NCBI GenBank assembly: GCA_902489225.1
Contig: CABTZA010000003.1
Coordinates: 1-27,127, forward strand
Direction: 5' to 3'
From: an uncultured Collinsella sp.
GTDB lineage: Bacteria > Actinomycetota > Coriobacteriia > Coriobacteriales > Coriobacteriaceae
DNA length: 27,127 nt
The translations under genes were made by a program, and so were the position numbers. The notes below the pieces were generated by a model. The model was not told where the DNA came from and made no database searches. It worked only from the letters and a program-made list of their open reading frames with translations. This document shows, one piece after another, positions 6,819 through 13,909 of this stretch (position 1 is its first letter; each line of letters starts with the position of its first letter).

Positions 6819-7338
6819 AAGCTTCCTTCGTATCTATTCGATTCTTCGCCGAAGGCGCGCCGGCCCACGGGCGAAATAACATGCACGTGCTATGCGTGCA
6901 TCAGATACGACAGGAAGAAAGCGGCTGCTCAGAGCGCACTTGGGGAACAACAGGAGAGGCCCCGTATACCAGGGGCCGCCGAATTGCGATGTATGCTTTG
7001 GTCAAATCCTTCATAGCGGGGAGGTATTCTAGCAGCCGTCTTCGCCCCTTTCAAGGGATGTAACCCAGACGTTGATTTTCTTCACCGAGGCGCCATCGTT
7101 GACGGGTGGCGTGCTTCTCTATCGCCACACCGCGGGGCGAGGGAACGCCGCGGCGAGCTTGTACATCGGCTATGTGTGCAGCTGCGAGCGTGTCGCCGGC
7201 GCGCGCTGGGCGCCAGTCCGATCCGGCCGACTCTTGCCGACGGTCGGTCACCGTCCTCCTCCATCTCCGCCTGCTCTGTTTTTGCTCGGCTCCCTTGTCG
7301 TATCATGGACGGACGAGAATTGAGCGAAGGCGGTACGT
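6819..7338. other. Divergent intergenic region between MFS and ArsC-like genes
   Basis: About 520 bases separate the two divergent genes. Short reading frames here have no ribosome sites or family features and look spurious. Visible elements are the inverted repeat at 6881-6901, a GGCCCC/GGGGCC hairpin at about 6958-6978 without a T-tract, and a weak -10-like TATCAT just before the ArsC-like gene. Nothing else is recognised. Confidence 0.5.
6881..6901. promoter_or_regulatory. Inverted repeat, candidate operator of the MFS gene
   Basis: ATGCACG-N7-CGTGCAT is a perfect 7-bp inverted repeat about 63 bases upstream of the transporter start. Efflux genes are often controlled by TetR- or MarR-type regulators binding such sites. 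No regulator gene lies adjacent, so this is inference. Confidence 0.4.
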
Positions 7339-7680
7339 ATGAACATCCAGATATTCGGCACGAAGAAAAGCTTCGATACTAAGAAGGCGCAGCGCTATTT
7401 CAAGGAACGTCGTGTGAAGTTCCAGTTCGTCGACTTGAAGGAAAAGGGGATGAGCAAAGGCGAGCTCGAAAGCGTGGCGCGCGCCGTCGGCGGGATCGAC
7501 GCTGTGATCGATCCAAAGGCGAAAGATGCCGACACGGTTGCGCTCGTACAGTATCTTGCTGCCGACCAGAAGTTCGAAAAGGTGCTCGATAACCAGCAGA
7601 TTCTTCGTGAGCCCATCGTTCGCAACGGCCGCCAGGCAACCGTTGGCTACGAGCCTGACGTGTGGAAGGGCTGGGAATAA
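7339..7680 (+). CDS. ArsC/Spx-family thioredoxin-fold protein, catalytic Cys absent
   Basis: This 113-residue protein has the length and layout of the ArsC/YffB/Spx family: an N-terminal strand and helix (IQIFGTKKSFDTKKAQRYF), the FVDLKEKGMSKGEL segment, and a C-terminal REPIVRNGRQATVGYEPDVW motif matching the family's Pro-Ile-Val turn. The position where relatives carry the redox Cys (GxxxxC) holds Ser, encoded by AGC at 7369-7371. There is no other Cys, so arsenate reduction by the usual mechanism is unlikely. AAGGCGG sits 6 bases before the ATG. A regulatory or structural role is possible. Confidence 0.85.
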   Translation: MNIQIFGTKKSFDTKKAQRYFKERRVKFQFVDLKEKGMSKGELESVARAVGGIDAVIDPKAKDADTVALVQYLAADQKFEKVLDNQQILREPIVRNGRQATVGYEPDVWKGWE

Positions 7681-7698
7681 AGCGGCTGGGAATAAAGT
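7669..7698 (+). repeat. 15-bp tandem duplication over a stop codon
   Basis: GGCTGGGAATAAAGC and GGCTGGGAATAAAGT lie head to tail. The first copy contains the stop of the ArsC-like gene, and the second repeats the last codons and stop in the 3' untranslated region. It is a small recent duplication. Confidence 0.85.
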
Positions 7699-7699
7699 G

Positions 7700-7741
7700 A
7701 AGCGCCCACGCCCGTGGTTTTATCCACGGACGCGGGCGCTT
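7700..7741 (+). terminator. Long stem-loop after the ArsC-like gene
   Basis: AGCGCCCACGCCCGTGG (7701-7717) pairs with CCACGGACGCGGGCGCT (7724-7740), with two mismatches, across a TTTTAT loop. No good T-tract follows, so it may terminate weakly or mainly protect the transcript 3' end. Confidence 0.5.
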
Positions 7742-7864
7742 GCGTAAGACGTCTCTTGTCGTTTGAGTGGAGCGCCCCGGCGGCGCTGAACAACGCGCCC
7801 CGGTGACGTGGCTCGAGGCTCTTTGTGCCGCACATCTATGAGAGGGAATCGATGCGCACGGGCG

Positions 7865-9643
7865 CTACTCCATGTAGCCGCCCTGAATGGCGGAAACCGC
7901 ATGCTCGGTAAAGAACTTGAGCGTGCCGGAGGTATAGCGATTAGCCTTGGGCTTCCAAGCGGCTCGACGCTCGGCCAGGACGGCGTCGACCTCGGCCGGC
8001 TCCATCTCCTTGCCGGCGATGCCCACGATGGACAGCGAGCGCTCGGGGATGTTGATTCGGATAAGGTCGCCCTCCTCAATCAGGGCAATCGGACCGCCCA
8101 CAGCGGCCTCGGGCGAAACGTGACCGATAGCCGGGCCCTTGGAGGCGCCGGAGAAGCGGCCGTCAGTGATCAGGGCAATGCTCGCGCCCAGCTCGGGGTC
8201 GCTGGCGATAGCTTCGGTGGTGTAGAACATCTCGGGCATACCGGAACCCTTGGGTCCCTCATAGCGAATGATAACGGCATCGCCGGGCTTGACCTCGTGC
8301 GTCAGGACGGCGTGAATGGCGTCCTCCTCGCAGTCGAACGGACGGGCCTTGAGCGTAGCCTGGAACATCTCGCGCGGAACGACGGTGTGCTTGACGACCG
8401 CGCCCTCGGGAGCAAGATTGCCGTGGAGGATGGCGATGGAACCGTCGGTGCCGAAGGCCTGGTCAAACGGACGGATGATGTCCTCGCGCTTGAGATTCCA
8501 CTTCTCAAGGTAACGACCGCACTTCTCGTAGTAACCGTTGTTCTTAAGGTCCTCGAGGTTTTCGCCGAGGGTCTTGCCGGTGACGGTCATGACATCGAGG
8601 TGGAGCATCGACTTGATCTCCTCCATGATGCGCGGCACGCCACCCGCATAGTAAAAGAACTGCGCCGGCCACTCGCCTGCGGGACGGACGTTAAGCAGGT
8701 AGTGAGCGCCACGGTGCAGACGATCGAAGTCGTCGGCGGACATCTCGATGCCAAACTCGCGGGCAATCGCGGGGATATGCAGCAGCGAGTTGGTGGAGCC
8801 CGAAATGGCGCCGTGGACCATGATGAGGTTCTCGAAGGACTCCTTGGTCACGATGTCGCGGGGGCACAGGTTGTGCTCGGAGAGCCACACGGACTGACGG
8901 CCGGCCTCGCGGGCGAACTCGCGCAGGTCGGAGCTGGTGGCGGGCAGCAGAGCCGTGCCGGGGAGCATAAGGCCCAGGGCCTCGGCCGTGACCTGCATGG
9001 TCGAGGCGGTACCCATAAAGGAGCAGGCGCCGCAGCTGGGGCATGCGTTGTGCTTGGCAAACTCAAGCTCCTCGCGGGAGATCTCGCCGCGCTCGTAGCG
9101 GGCAGAAATCGCGCCGAGCTGCTCCAAGGTCAGCAGATCGGGACCGGCATCCATGACGCCGCCGGTAACGACGATGGAGGGGATGTTGATGCGGCCCATG
9201 GCCATGAGGTTCGCAGGCAGGCCCTTATCGCAGCTGGCGACAAAGACGCCGGCGTCGAACGGGGTGGCCTTGGCATGGATCTCGATCATGTTGGCGATCA
9301 TGTCGCGGCTGGGCAGCGAGTAGTTAATGCCGTCGTGTCCCTGGGCCTCGCCGTCGCAGATATCGGTGCAGAAGTAACGGGCACCGTGACCGCCAGCCTC
9401 GGCAACGCCGGCACGGACCTCCTCGACCAGCTCGAACAGGCCGGCAGAACCCGGGTGCGAATCGCCAAAGGTCGACTCGATAATGACCTGCGGCTTGTCC
9501 AGATCCTCGATAGACCAGCCAGAGCCCAGGCGCAGCGGGTCCATCTCGGGGCTGATGGTGCGAAACTTGCCGGAACGCGGCTGCAGCTTGGCAACCAGGT
9601 CGGCTGCCTCCTGCTGAATCTGTGCCTTGGTCTTCTCGTCCAT
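7865..9643 (-). CDS. IlvD/Edd-family sugar-acid dehydratase
   Basis: This 592-residue Fe-S dehydratase has the family cysteine boxes: a Cys in TDICDGE (about 96), CDKGLPAN (138) and ACPSCGACSFMGTASTM (201-207 region). The ISGSTNSLLH, DGRFSGASKG and SGMPEMFY motifs belong to the C-terminal half. The family includes dihydroxy-acid dehydratase, phosphogluconate dehydratase and several sugar-acid dehydratases. The neighbouring GntP permease and GntR regulator point to a hexonate such as gluconate, dehydrated to KDG, rather than valine/isoleucine synthesis. The start is ATG 9643, where AGAGGAGAG lies just upstream; an earlier in-frame ATG at 9679 lacks such a site. The exact substrate is inferred. 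Confidence 0.85.
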   Translation of the reverse strand: MDEKTKAQIQQEAADLVAKLQPRSGKFRTISPEMDPLRLGSGWSIEDLDKPQVIIESTFGDSHPGSAGLFELVEEVRAGVAEAGGHGARYFCTDICDGEAQGHDGINYSLPSRDMIANMIEIHAKATPFDAGVFVASCDKGLPANLMAMGRINIPSIVVTGGVMDAGPDLLTLEQLGAISARYERGEISREELEFAKHNACPSCGACSFMGTASTMQVTAEALGLMLPGTALLPATSSDLREFAREAGRQSVWLSEHNLCPRDIVTKESFENLIMVHGAISGSTNSLLHIPAIAREFGIEMSADDFDRLHRGAHYLLNVRPAGEWPAQFFYYAGGVPRIMEEIKSMLHLDVMTVTGKTLGENLEDLKNNGYYEKCGRYLEKWNLKREDIIRPFDQAFGTDGSIAILHGNLAPEGAVVKHTVVPREMFQATLKARPFDCEEDAIHAVLTHEVKPGDAVIIRYEGPKGSGMPEMFYTTEAIASDPELGASIALITDGRFSGASKGPAIGHVSPEAAVGGPIALIEEGDLIRINIPERSLSIVGIAGKEMEPAEVDAVLAERRAAWKPKANRYTSGTLKFFTEHAVSAIQGGYME

Positions 9644-9751
9644 GGTGCTCTCCTCTTTTGGTTTGAACGGTTGTACCAATCGTTGGTTAATGAATCAGGT
9701 GTAAATGGGTACCGAGCGATGCACTCGGCAAAAGATGCTTAGCTACGCGAA

Positions 9752-11113
9752 CTAGGCGAAGAACGAAATCACCAGGGCGCAGGCAAGACCCGAAAGGCCG
9801 ATGAGCGTCTCCATAACGGTCCAGGACTTGAGGGTGGTCTTCTCGTCAATCTCCAGGAACGAGGAGCACATCCAAAAACCGGCATCGTTGACGTGCGAGA
9901 GGGCCGTGGCACCGCCGCAGATAGCAAGACAGATAGCGGCACGCATGAGCACTGAGGCTCCGGAAACCGCAGGCATGGCGGCCATAATGCCCGATGCCAT
10001 GGTCATAGCGACGATGGAGCTGCCGACAGAGGCACGCACCATGACGGCAATCAAAAAGGCAACGACCACCAAAGGCAGCGGTGAGGCCTCGAGCATAGGG
10101 CCGATAACCTGGCCCAAGCCGCAGTCCTGCAGCATCCAGCGAATGACGCCGCCACAGGCGATAACCAGCAAGATCATGCCGACGGGCTTAAGAGAGCGGT
10201 CGAGCAGGGCCTTGAGCTCGGCGCCGGAGTAGCCGCGGCGCGCGCCCAGCAGATACATCGCGACGAGCGTGGCAAGCGTCAAAGCGACGAACGGCTTGCC
10301 CAGGAAGGCGAGAATCGAGGCGAGCTCGGCGGGCATGGGGATATAAGAGGACAACGTGCCCAGCAAAATCAGACAAAGCGGCGTGAGCACGATGGCAAGC
10401 ACCATGCCAAAGGAGGGAAGCTCTTTTTCATCGCTCGCACCCTCGGCAGAGGTAAAGTGCTCCGGAACATCGGTAAAAATGCGACCGCCCACGTTGCGGC
10501 CCCACACGACGCCGGCAATCGCCATAGCGATAAAGGCGGTGGGGATACCGACGAGGATCATGGTGCCCAGGTCGACACCGAGCGTGCCGGCGACCAGAAC
10601 CGACCCGGCGGATGGCGGCACAAACGCATAGCCAGCGGCAAGTCCCGCGAGCAGCGCGATGCCGTAGTAGAGCGTCGACTTTTTGGTCTGCGATGCCACG
10701 CTAAACGCAGGCGGAATCAAAACGACTACGCCCGCCTCAAAGAACACCGTGGTGCCGATGACCAAACCGGTGATGCCCAGCGCCCAGCTGGAGTGGCCCT
10801 GGCCAAAGGCGTCAATGAAGGTCTGGGCGATCTTCTTGGCGCCGCCGCTCTCCTCCAAAATCTGGCCAAACATCGATCCCAGGCCAATGAGCAAGGCGAT
10901 GTTTTGCAGCGTGGTGCCCACGCCCTTGGTGACGGTGTCTGCCACCATATCGAGCGGCATGCCGGCTCCGATACCGATCACGAGCGCCGAGACCATCATC
11001 GAAAGCACAGGATGCAGCTTGAACTTAATGATGAGCGCAAGCAGCAGCGCGATGCCCACGATGGCGGCGATGACCAGCCTGGTGGGGTCGGCCATAAACG
11101 TTGGGTCTGACAT
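9752..11113 (-). CDS. GntP-family gluconate/sugar-acid permease
   Basis: This 453-residue polytopic protein matches the GntP family of H+-coupled gluconate and related sugar-acid symporters in length and in motifs such as LHPVLSMMVSALVIGIGAG, GSMFGQILEESGGA, FFEAGVVVLIPPAF, AGYAFVPPSAGSVLVAG and the C-terminal ALSHVNDAGFWM. GGAGGAAAG lies immediately before ATG 11113. It precedes the IlvD/Edd-type dehydratase by about 110 bases on the same strand, so import and dehydration of one hexonate are probably co-expressed. It diverges from the GntR gene, and half-sites between them suggest control by that regulator. Confidence 0.9.
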   Translation of the reverse strand: MSDPTFMADPTRLVIAAIVGIALLLALIIKFKLHPVLSMMVSALVIGIGAGMPLDMVADTVTKGVGTTLQNIALLIGLGSMFGQILEESGGAKKIAQTFIDAFGQGHSSWALGITGLVIGTTVFFEAGVVVLIPPAFSVASQTKKSTLYYGIALLAGLAAGYAFVPPSAGSVLVAGTLGVDLGTMILVGIPTAFIAMAIAGVVWGRNVGGRIFTDVPEHFTSAEGASDEKELPSFGMVLAIVLTPLCLILLGTLSSYIPMPAELASILAFLGKPFVALTLATLVAMYLLGARRGYSGAELKALLDRSLKPVGMILLVIACGGVIRWMLQDCGLGQVIGPMLEASPLPLVVVAFLIAVMVRASVGSSIVAMTMASGIMAAMPAVSGASVLMRAAICLAICGGATALSHVNDAGFWMCSSFLEIDEKTTLKSWTVMETLIGLSGLACALVISFFA

Positions 11114-11126
11114 CTTTCCTCCAATT

Positions 11127-11322
11127 CATCAGACCTTTTGAATTCGGCTTAGACTATAGCGCGTTTTCAATAGGTCTGATGTTTAAAAGGGAAACTTTTT
11201 CGAAATACATCTGATGTATTTGCTGAACGATCTGTTTTTGACGGTAAACGGCCACTTACAGTTCTCCATTGTCGGAGCGAACCACCGCGGCTTCTGTTAA
11301 ATGAGCTAGAATAGCTCTGATG
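11127..11322. promoter_or_regulatory. CTGATG half-site cluster, probable GntR operators
   Basis: The divergent region between permease and regulator has CATCAGACCT (11127-11136), its exact inverse AGGTCTGATG (11172-11181), a perfect 15-bp palindrome ATACATCTGATGTAT (11205-11219) and a further CTCTGATGAA around 11315. A minus-strand TATAGT box lies at 11152-11157 between the first two. FadR-type GntR proteins usually bind short palindromes in their own divergent promoters, so autoregulation and permease control are likely. Confidence 0.6.
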
Positions 11323-11346
11323 AATTCTTTTGATATGAGGTGAAGC

Positions 11347-12039
11347 GTGGCACGAGCCGATTCGGGACTCCCCGAGCAGATTTCGGAGAAAATTATTCAA
11401 CTGATCCTGGATGAGCATCTTGAGCAAGGCGACCGCCTGCCCAAGGAGGCTGTGCTCGTCGAGCGCCTGGGTGCTGGCAGGAGCACCGTACGCGAGGCTA
11501 TGAAGCTGCTGCAGTCGCGCAACATCGTGCGCATTAAACAGGGCTCGGGCACCTATGTGGCATCAAACCCCGGCGTTGCCGACGATCCGCTGGGCTTTAC
11601 CTTTATCGATGACAAGAGGCGCCTGGCACGCGACCTGCTCGAAGTGCGCTTTATGATCGAGCCGCAGATGGCCAGCATGGCCGCAGAGCACGCGACCGAC
11701 GATCAAATCATCTGCATTAAAGAGCTTTGCGATGAGTCCGAGCACTTGGCCGCGCGGGACGAAGACTATTCTGCCGCCGACACCGCGTTTCACATCGCAA
11801 TTGCCGAAAGCTGCGGCAACCTCGTCGTTCCCCGCCTAATGGGCGTGCTCAAGGCGCCTGTCCCCCTGTTTATTGACGTGACCGGCAAAAAGCTGGTTGA
11901 GGAAACCATCCGCACCCACCGTGGCGTGGCCGACGCCATCGCCGCGCGCAATCCCACCGCAGCGCACGACGCGATGTACCTGCATCTGGTGTACAACCGC
12001 AACATGATCGCAGAGGGAGCGCAGGAACAGAGCAAATAG
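11347..12039 (+). CDS. FadR-subfamily GntR transcriptional regulator
   Basis: This 230-residue protein has an N-terminal GntR winged helix (about 8-72, with RSTVREAMKLLQSRNIVRI and QGSGTYVAS) and a C-terminal all-helical FCD ligand domain (about 90-220, with DTAFHIAIAESCGN and THRGVADAIAARN). FadR-type members sense sugar acids, uronates or other carboxylates. It starts at GTG 11347 behind AGGTGA. It is divergent from the GntP/dehydratase genes and just upstream of the dhuD-like gene. Repeated CTGATG sites in the divergent promoter are its likely operators. The effector is probably the imported acid or KDG, but that is inference. Confidence 0.88.
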   Translation: MARADSGLPEQISEKIIQLILDEHLEQGDRLPKEAVLVERLGAGRSTVREAMKLLQSRNIVRIKQGSGTYVASNPGVADDPLGFTFIDDKRRLARDLLEVRFMIEPQMASMAAEHATDDQIICIKELCDESEHLAARDEDYSAADTAFHIAIAESCGNLVVPRLMGVLKAPVPLFIDVTGKKLVEETIRTHRGVADAIAARNPTAAHDAMYLHLVYNRNMIAEGAQEQSK

Positions 12040-12052
12040 ACGTCCGCACGGC

Positions 12053-12078
12053 AAGGGCGAGACTACCGTTCGCCTTTT
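12053..12078 (+). terminator. Probable terminator after the GntR gene
   Basis: AAGGGCGA (12053-12060) pairs with TCGCCTTT (12070-12077), with one G-U, and runs into a short T-tract. The stem is modest. It would separate the regulator from the operator and promoter of the next gene. Confidence 0.5.
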
Positions 12079-12079
12079 A

Positions 12080-12096
12080 AAAGTGAACGTTCACCT
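12080..12096. promoter_or_regulatory. GTGAACGTTCAC operator upstream of dhuD-like gene
   Basis: A perfect GTGAACGTTCAC core lies at 12083-12094, about 105 bases before the dehydrogenase start. The identical core occurs before the pectic transporter, linking this operon to the pectin genes. Confidence 0.65.
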
Positions 12097-12171
12097 GATT
12101 TTAGGGAATAAGGGGTGGCTATTACGCTGCTTCACCTATACTGACCTTGTATGAAAAGCAAGACTTATATA

Positions 12172-12185
12172 GATGAACGTTTCTT
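12172..12185. promoter_or_regulatory. TGAACGTT half operator near dhuD-like start
   Basis: GATGAACGTTTC lies 15-28 bases before the ATG and shares TGAACGTTT with the variant sites at 26796 and 26957. It is a weaker second site paired with the one at 12083. Confidence 0.4.
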
Positions 12186-12199
12186 TTGAAAGGATCGCT

Positions 12200-13009
12200 A
12201 TGTCTGATCTTATGGACAGCTTCCGTCTGGACGGCAAGGTCGCACTGGTGACCGGCGCCACCTACGGCATTGGCATGGCCATTGCCGAGGCGCTCGGAGA
12301 GGCCGGCGCCAAGATCGCCTTTAACGCCCGTCACGCCGACAAAGTCGCCGAAGCCGAGAAGCACTACCGTGAGCTGGGCTTTGACGCTCACGGCTATGTT
12401 GCCGACGTCACCGACGAGACTGTCGTCGCCGAGCTCATCGCCAAGATCGAGGCCGACTTTGGCACCACGCCCGACATCCTGGTCAACAACGCCGGCGTCA
12501 TCCAGCGTACCCCGATGCTCGACATGAGCGCCGAGGACTTCCGCCGCGTCGTCGATATCGACCTCAACGCACCGTTTATCGTGTCAAAGGCCTGCCTGCC
12601 TGGCATGATCGCCAAGGGCCACGGCAAGATCATCAACATCTGCTCGATGATGAGCGAGCTGGGTCGCGAGACCATCGCCGGCTATGCTGCCGCCAAGGGC
12701 GGACTCAAGATGCTCACCAAGAACATCTGCTCGGAGTTTGGCGAGGCCAATATCCAGTGCAACGGCATTGGGCCCGGCTACATCGCCACGCCGCAAACCG
12801 CACCGCTGCGCGAGACGCAGCCCGACGGCAGCCGCCACCCGTTTGACCAGTTCATCATTGCCAAGACGCCGGCCGCCCGTTGGGGCACGCCCGAGGACCT
12901 GAAGGGCCCCGCCGTGTTCCTGGCTTCCGACGCGTCGAACTTCGTCAACGGCCACATCCTCTACGTCGACGGCGGCATCCTCGCATACATTGGAAAGCAG
13001 CCTCAATAA
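12200..13009 (+). CDS. dhuD: SDR uronate dehydrogenase, DhuD/KduD-like
   Basis: This 269-residue classical short-chain dehydrogenase has the nucleotide motif TGATYGIG (18-25), NNAG (96-99) and the catalytic Ser149, Tyr162 and Lys166. Close family types are gluconate 5-dehydrogenase and the KduD/DhuD reductases that make KDG from 3-deoxy-D-glycero-2,5-hexodiulosonate. The next gene resembles streptococcal DhuI, which favours the DhuD role. The ATG at 12200 follows GAAAGGA with proper spacing; the upstream in-frame ATG at 12173 overlaps an operator half-site and lacks a ribosome site. Control by the GTGAACGTTCAC-binding regulator is likely. Gluconate 5-dehydrogenase remains possible, given the adjacent gluconate-type genes. 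Confidence 0.82.
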   Translation: MSDLMDSFRLDGKVALVTGATYGIGMAIAEALGEAGAKIAFNARHADKVAEAEKHYRELGFDAHGYVADVTDETVVAELIAKIEADFGTTPDILVNNAGVIQRTPMLDMSAEDFRRVVDIDLNAPFIVSKACLPGMIAKGHGKIINICSMMSELGRETIAGYAAAKGGLKMLTKNICSEFGEANIQCNGIGPGYIATPQTAPLRETQPDGSRHPFDQFIIAKTPAARWGTPEDLKGPAVFLASDASNFVNGHILYVDGGILAYIGKQPQ

Positions 13010-13013
13010 GCGT

Positions 13014-13126
13014 CACCGCAACTGCCCACATCAGGTTTCATCCACTCGTTTTTCATTTGAGTTGCGGTGAGATAAGGATTGGTTTTGGCTTCTATCAGGC
13101 AAAACAGTCCGTATTCCACCGCAAGT
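13014..13126. repeat. 67-bp palindromic repeat, copy 1, plus extra arm
   Basis: The unit at 13060-13126 has AGTTGCGGTG at its left end and CACCGCAAGT at its right. It shares the central and right part (AAAACAGTCCGTATT, then CCGCAA) with a second copy at 15977-16043. An additional perfect inverted arm CACCGCAACT lies at 13014-13023, giving two overlapping hairpins. It sits directly between the dhuD- and dhuI-like genes and ends just before the ribosome site of the latter. Confidence 0.8.
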
Positions 13127-13149
13127 TAGAAATAGGAAGGTAATTCGCA

Positions 13150-13791
13150 ATGAAAATCGCTCTGATCAATGAGAACTCTCAGAACTCCAAGAACCCTATG
13201 ATCGAGGCTGCCCTTAAGAAGGTTGTCGAGCCCATGGGCCACACCGTCTTTAACTATGGCATGTATGCCGACGCCGACTCCAAGCCCCTCACCTATGTGC
13301 AGAACGGCATCCTGGCCGCCGTGCTGCTCAACTCCGGCGCTGCCGACTACGTCGTGACCGGCTGCGGCACCGGCGAGGGCGCCATGCTCGCCTGCAACTC
13401 CTTCCCCGGCGTGCTGTGCGGCCACGTTGCCGACCCGCTCGACGCCTACACCTTTGCCCAGGTCAACGATGGCAACGCCGTCGCCATGCCCTTCGCCCTC
13501 AAGAACGGCTGGGGCCAGGAGCTCAATCTCGAGTACACCTTCGAGAAGCTCTTTGGCTTTGGTTCGGGCAACGGCTATCCTGCCGAGCGTGTTGAGCCCG
13601 AGCAGCGCAACAAGAAGATCCTCGACGGCGTCCGCGCTGTGACCATGCGTCCGCTCGTCGACATCCTGGACGAGCTCGACCAGGACCTGGTGAAGGGCGC
13701 ACTTGCCGGCGAGCACTTCCAGGAGTACTTCTTTGCCAACGCAACCGACGAGGCCATCATCGCCAAGGTCAAGGAGATCCTAGGCCTCTAA
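13150..13791 (+). CDS. dhuI: RpiB/LacAB-family uronate isomerase, DhuI-like
   Basis: This 213-residue protein belongs to the RpiB/LacA/LacB sugar isomerase family but is longer than RpiB (about 150). The start MKIALINENSQ, LTYVQNGILAAVLLN, VTGCGTGEGAMLACNSFPGVLCG and the C-terminal extension resemble the streptococcal DhuI isomerase. DhuI converts 4-deoxy-L-threo-5-hexosulose uronate, the product of unsaturated uronyl hydrolases, to the substrate of DhuD. This is a non-homologous replacement of KduI. AGGAAGG lies about 10 bases before the ATG. It forms an operon with the dehydrogenase and would take the product of the GH105 enzyme encoded further right. Confidence 0.82.
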   Translation: MKIALINENSQNSKNPMIEAALKKVVEPMGHTVFNYGMYADADSKPLTYVQNGILAAVLLNSGAADYVVTGCGTGEGAMLACNSFPGVLCGHVADPLDAYTFAQVNDGNAVAMPFALKNGWGQELNLEYTFEKLFGFGSGNGYPAERVEPEQRNKKILDGVRAVTMRPLVDILDELDQDLVKGALAGEHFQEYFFANATDEAIIAKVKEILGL

Positions 13792-13816
13792 TCGCACAAC
13801 TCATTGCAGCTAACGC

Positions 13817-13857
13817 AAGCGGCGGTCGTCCCACGTACGGGACGACCGCCGCTTTTT
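13817..13857 (+). terminator. Strong terminator after dhuI-like gene
   Basis: AAGCGGCGGTCGTCC pairs perfectly with GGACGACCGCCGCTT around a six-base loop, followed by TTT. It closes the dhuD-dhuI operon and separates it from the converging flavoprotein gene. Confidence 0.92.
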
Positions 13858-13909
13858 ACTATCTACCGACTGACGCCGCGGGGACAGGCCCCATGCACCA
13901 AGGGATTAA

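Noticed and set aside
7072..7382. Several short overlapping frames before the ArsC-like gene
   Set aside because: They have no ribosome sites, overlap each other in several frames and show no recognisable family.
9676..9728. CCAA/TTGG and CCGAG/CTCGG small hairpins between GntP and dehydratase genes
   Set aside because: The stems are only 4-5 bp and have no T-tract, too weak to call a terminator or operator.
7808..9742. 644-residue plus-strand open frame
   Set aside because: It is the antisense shadow of the IlvD/Edd-family gene, which has clear motifs and a ribosome site.
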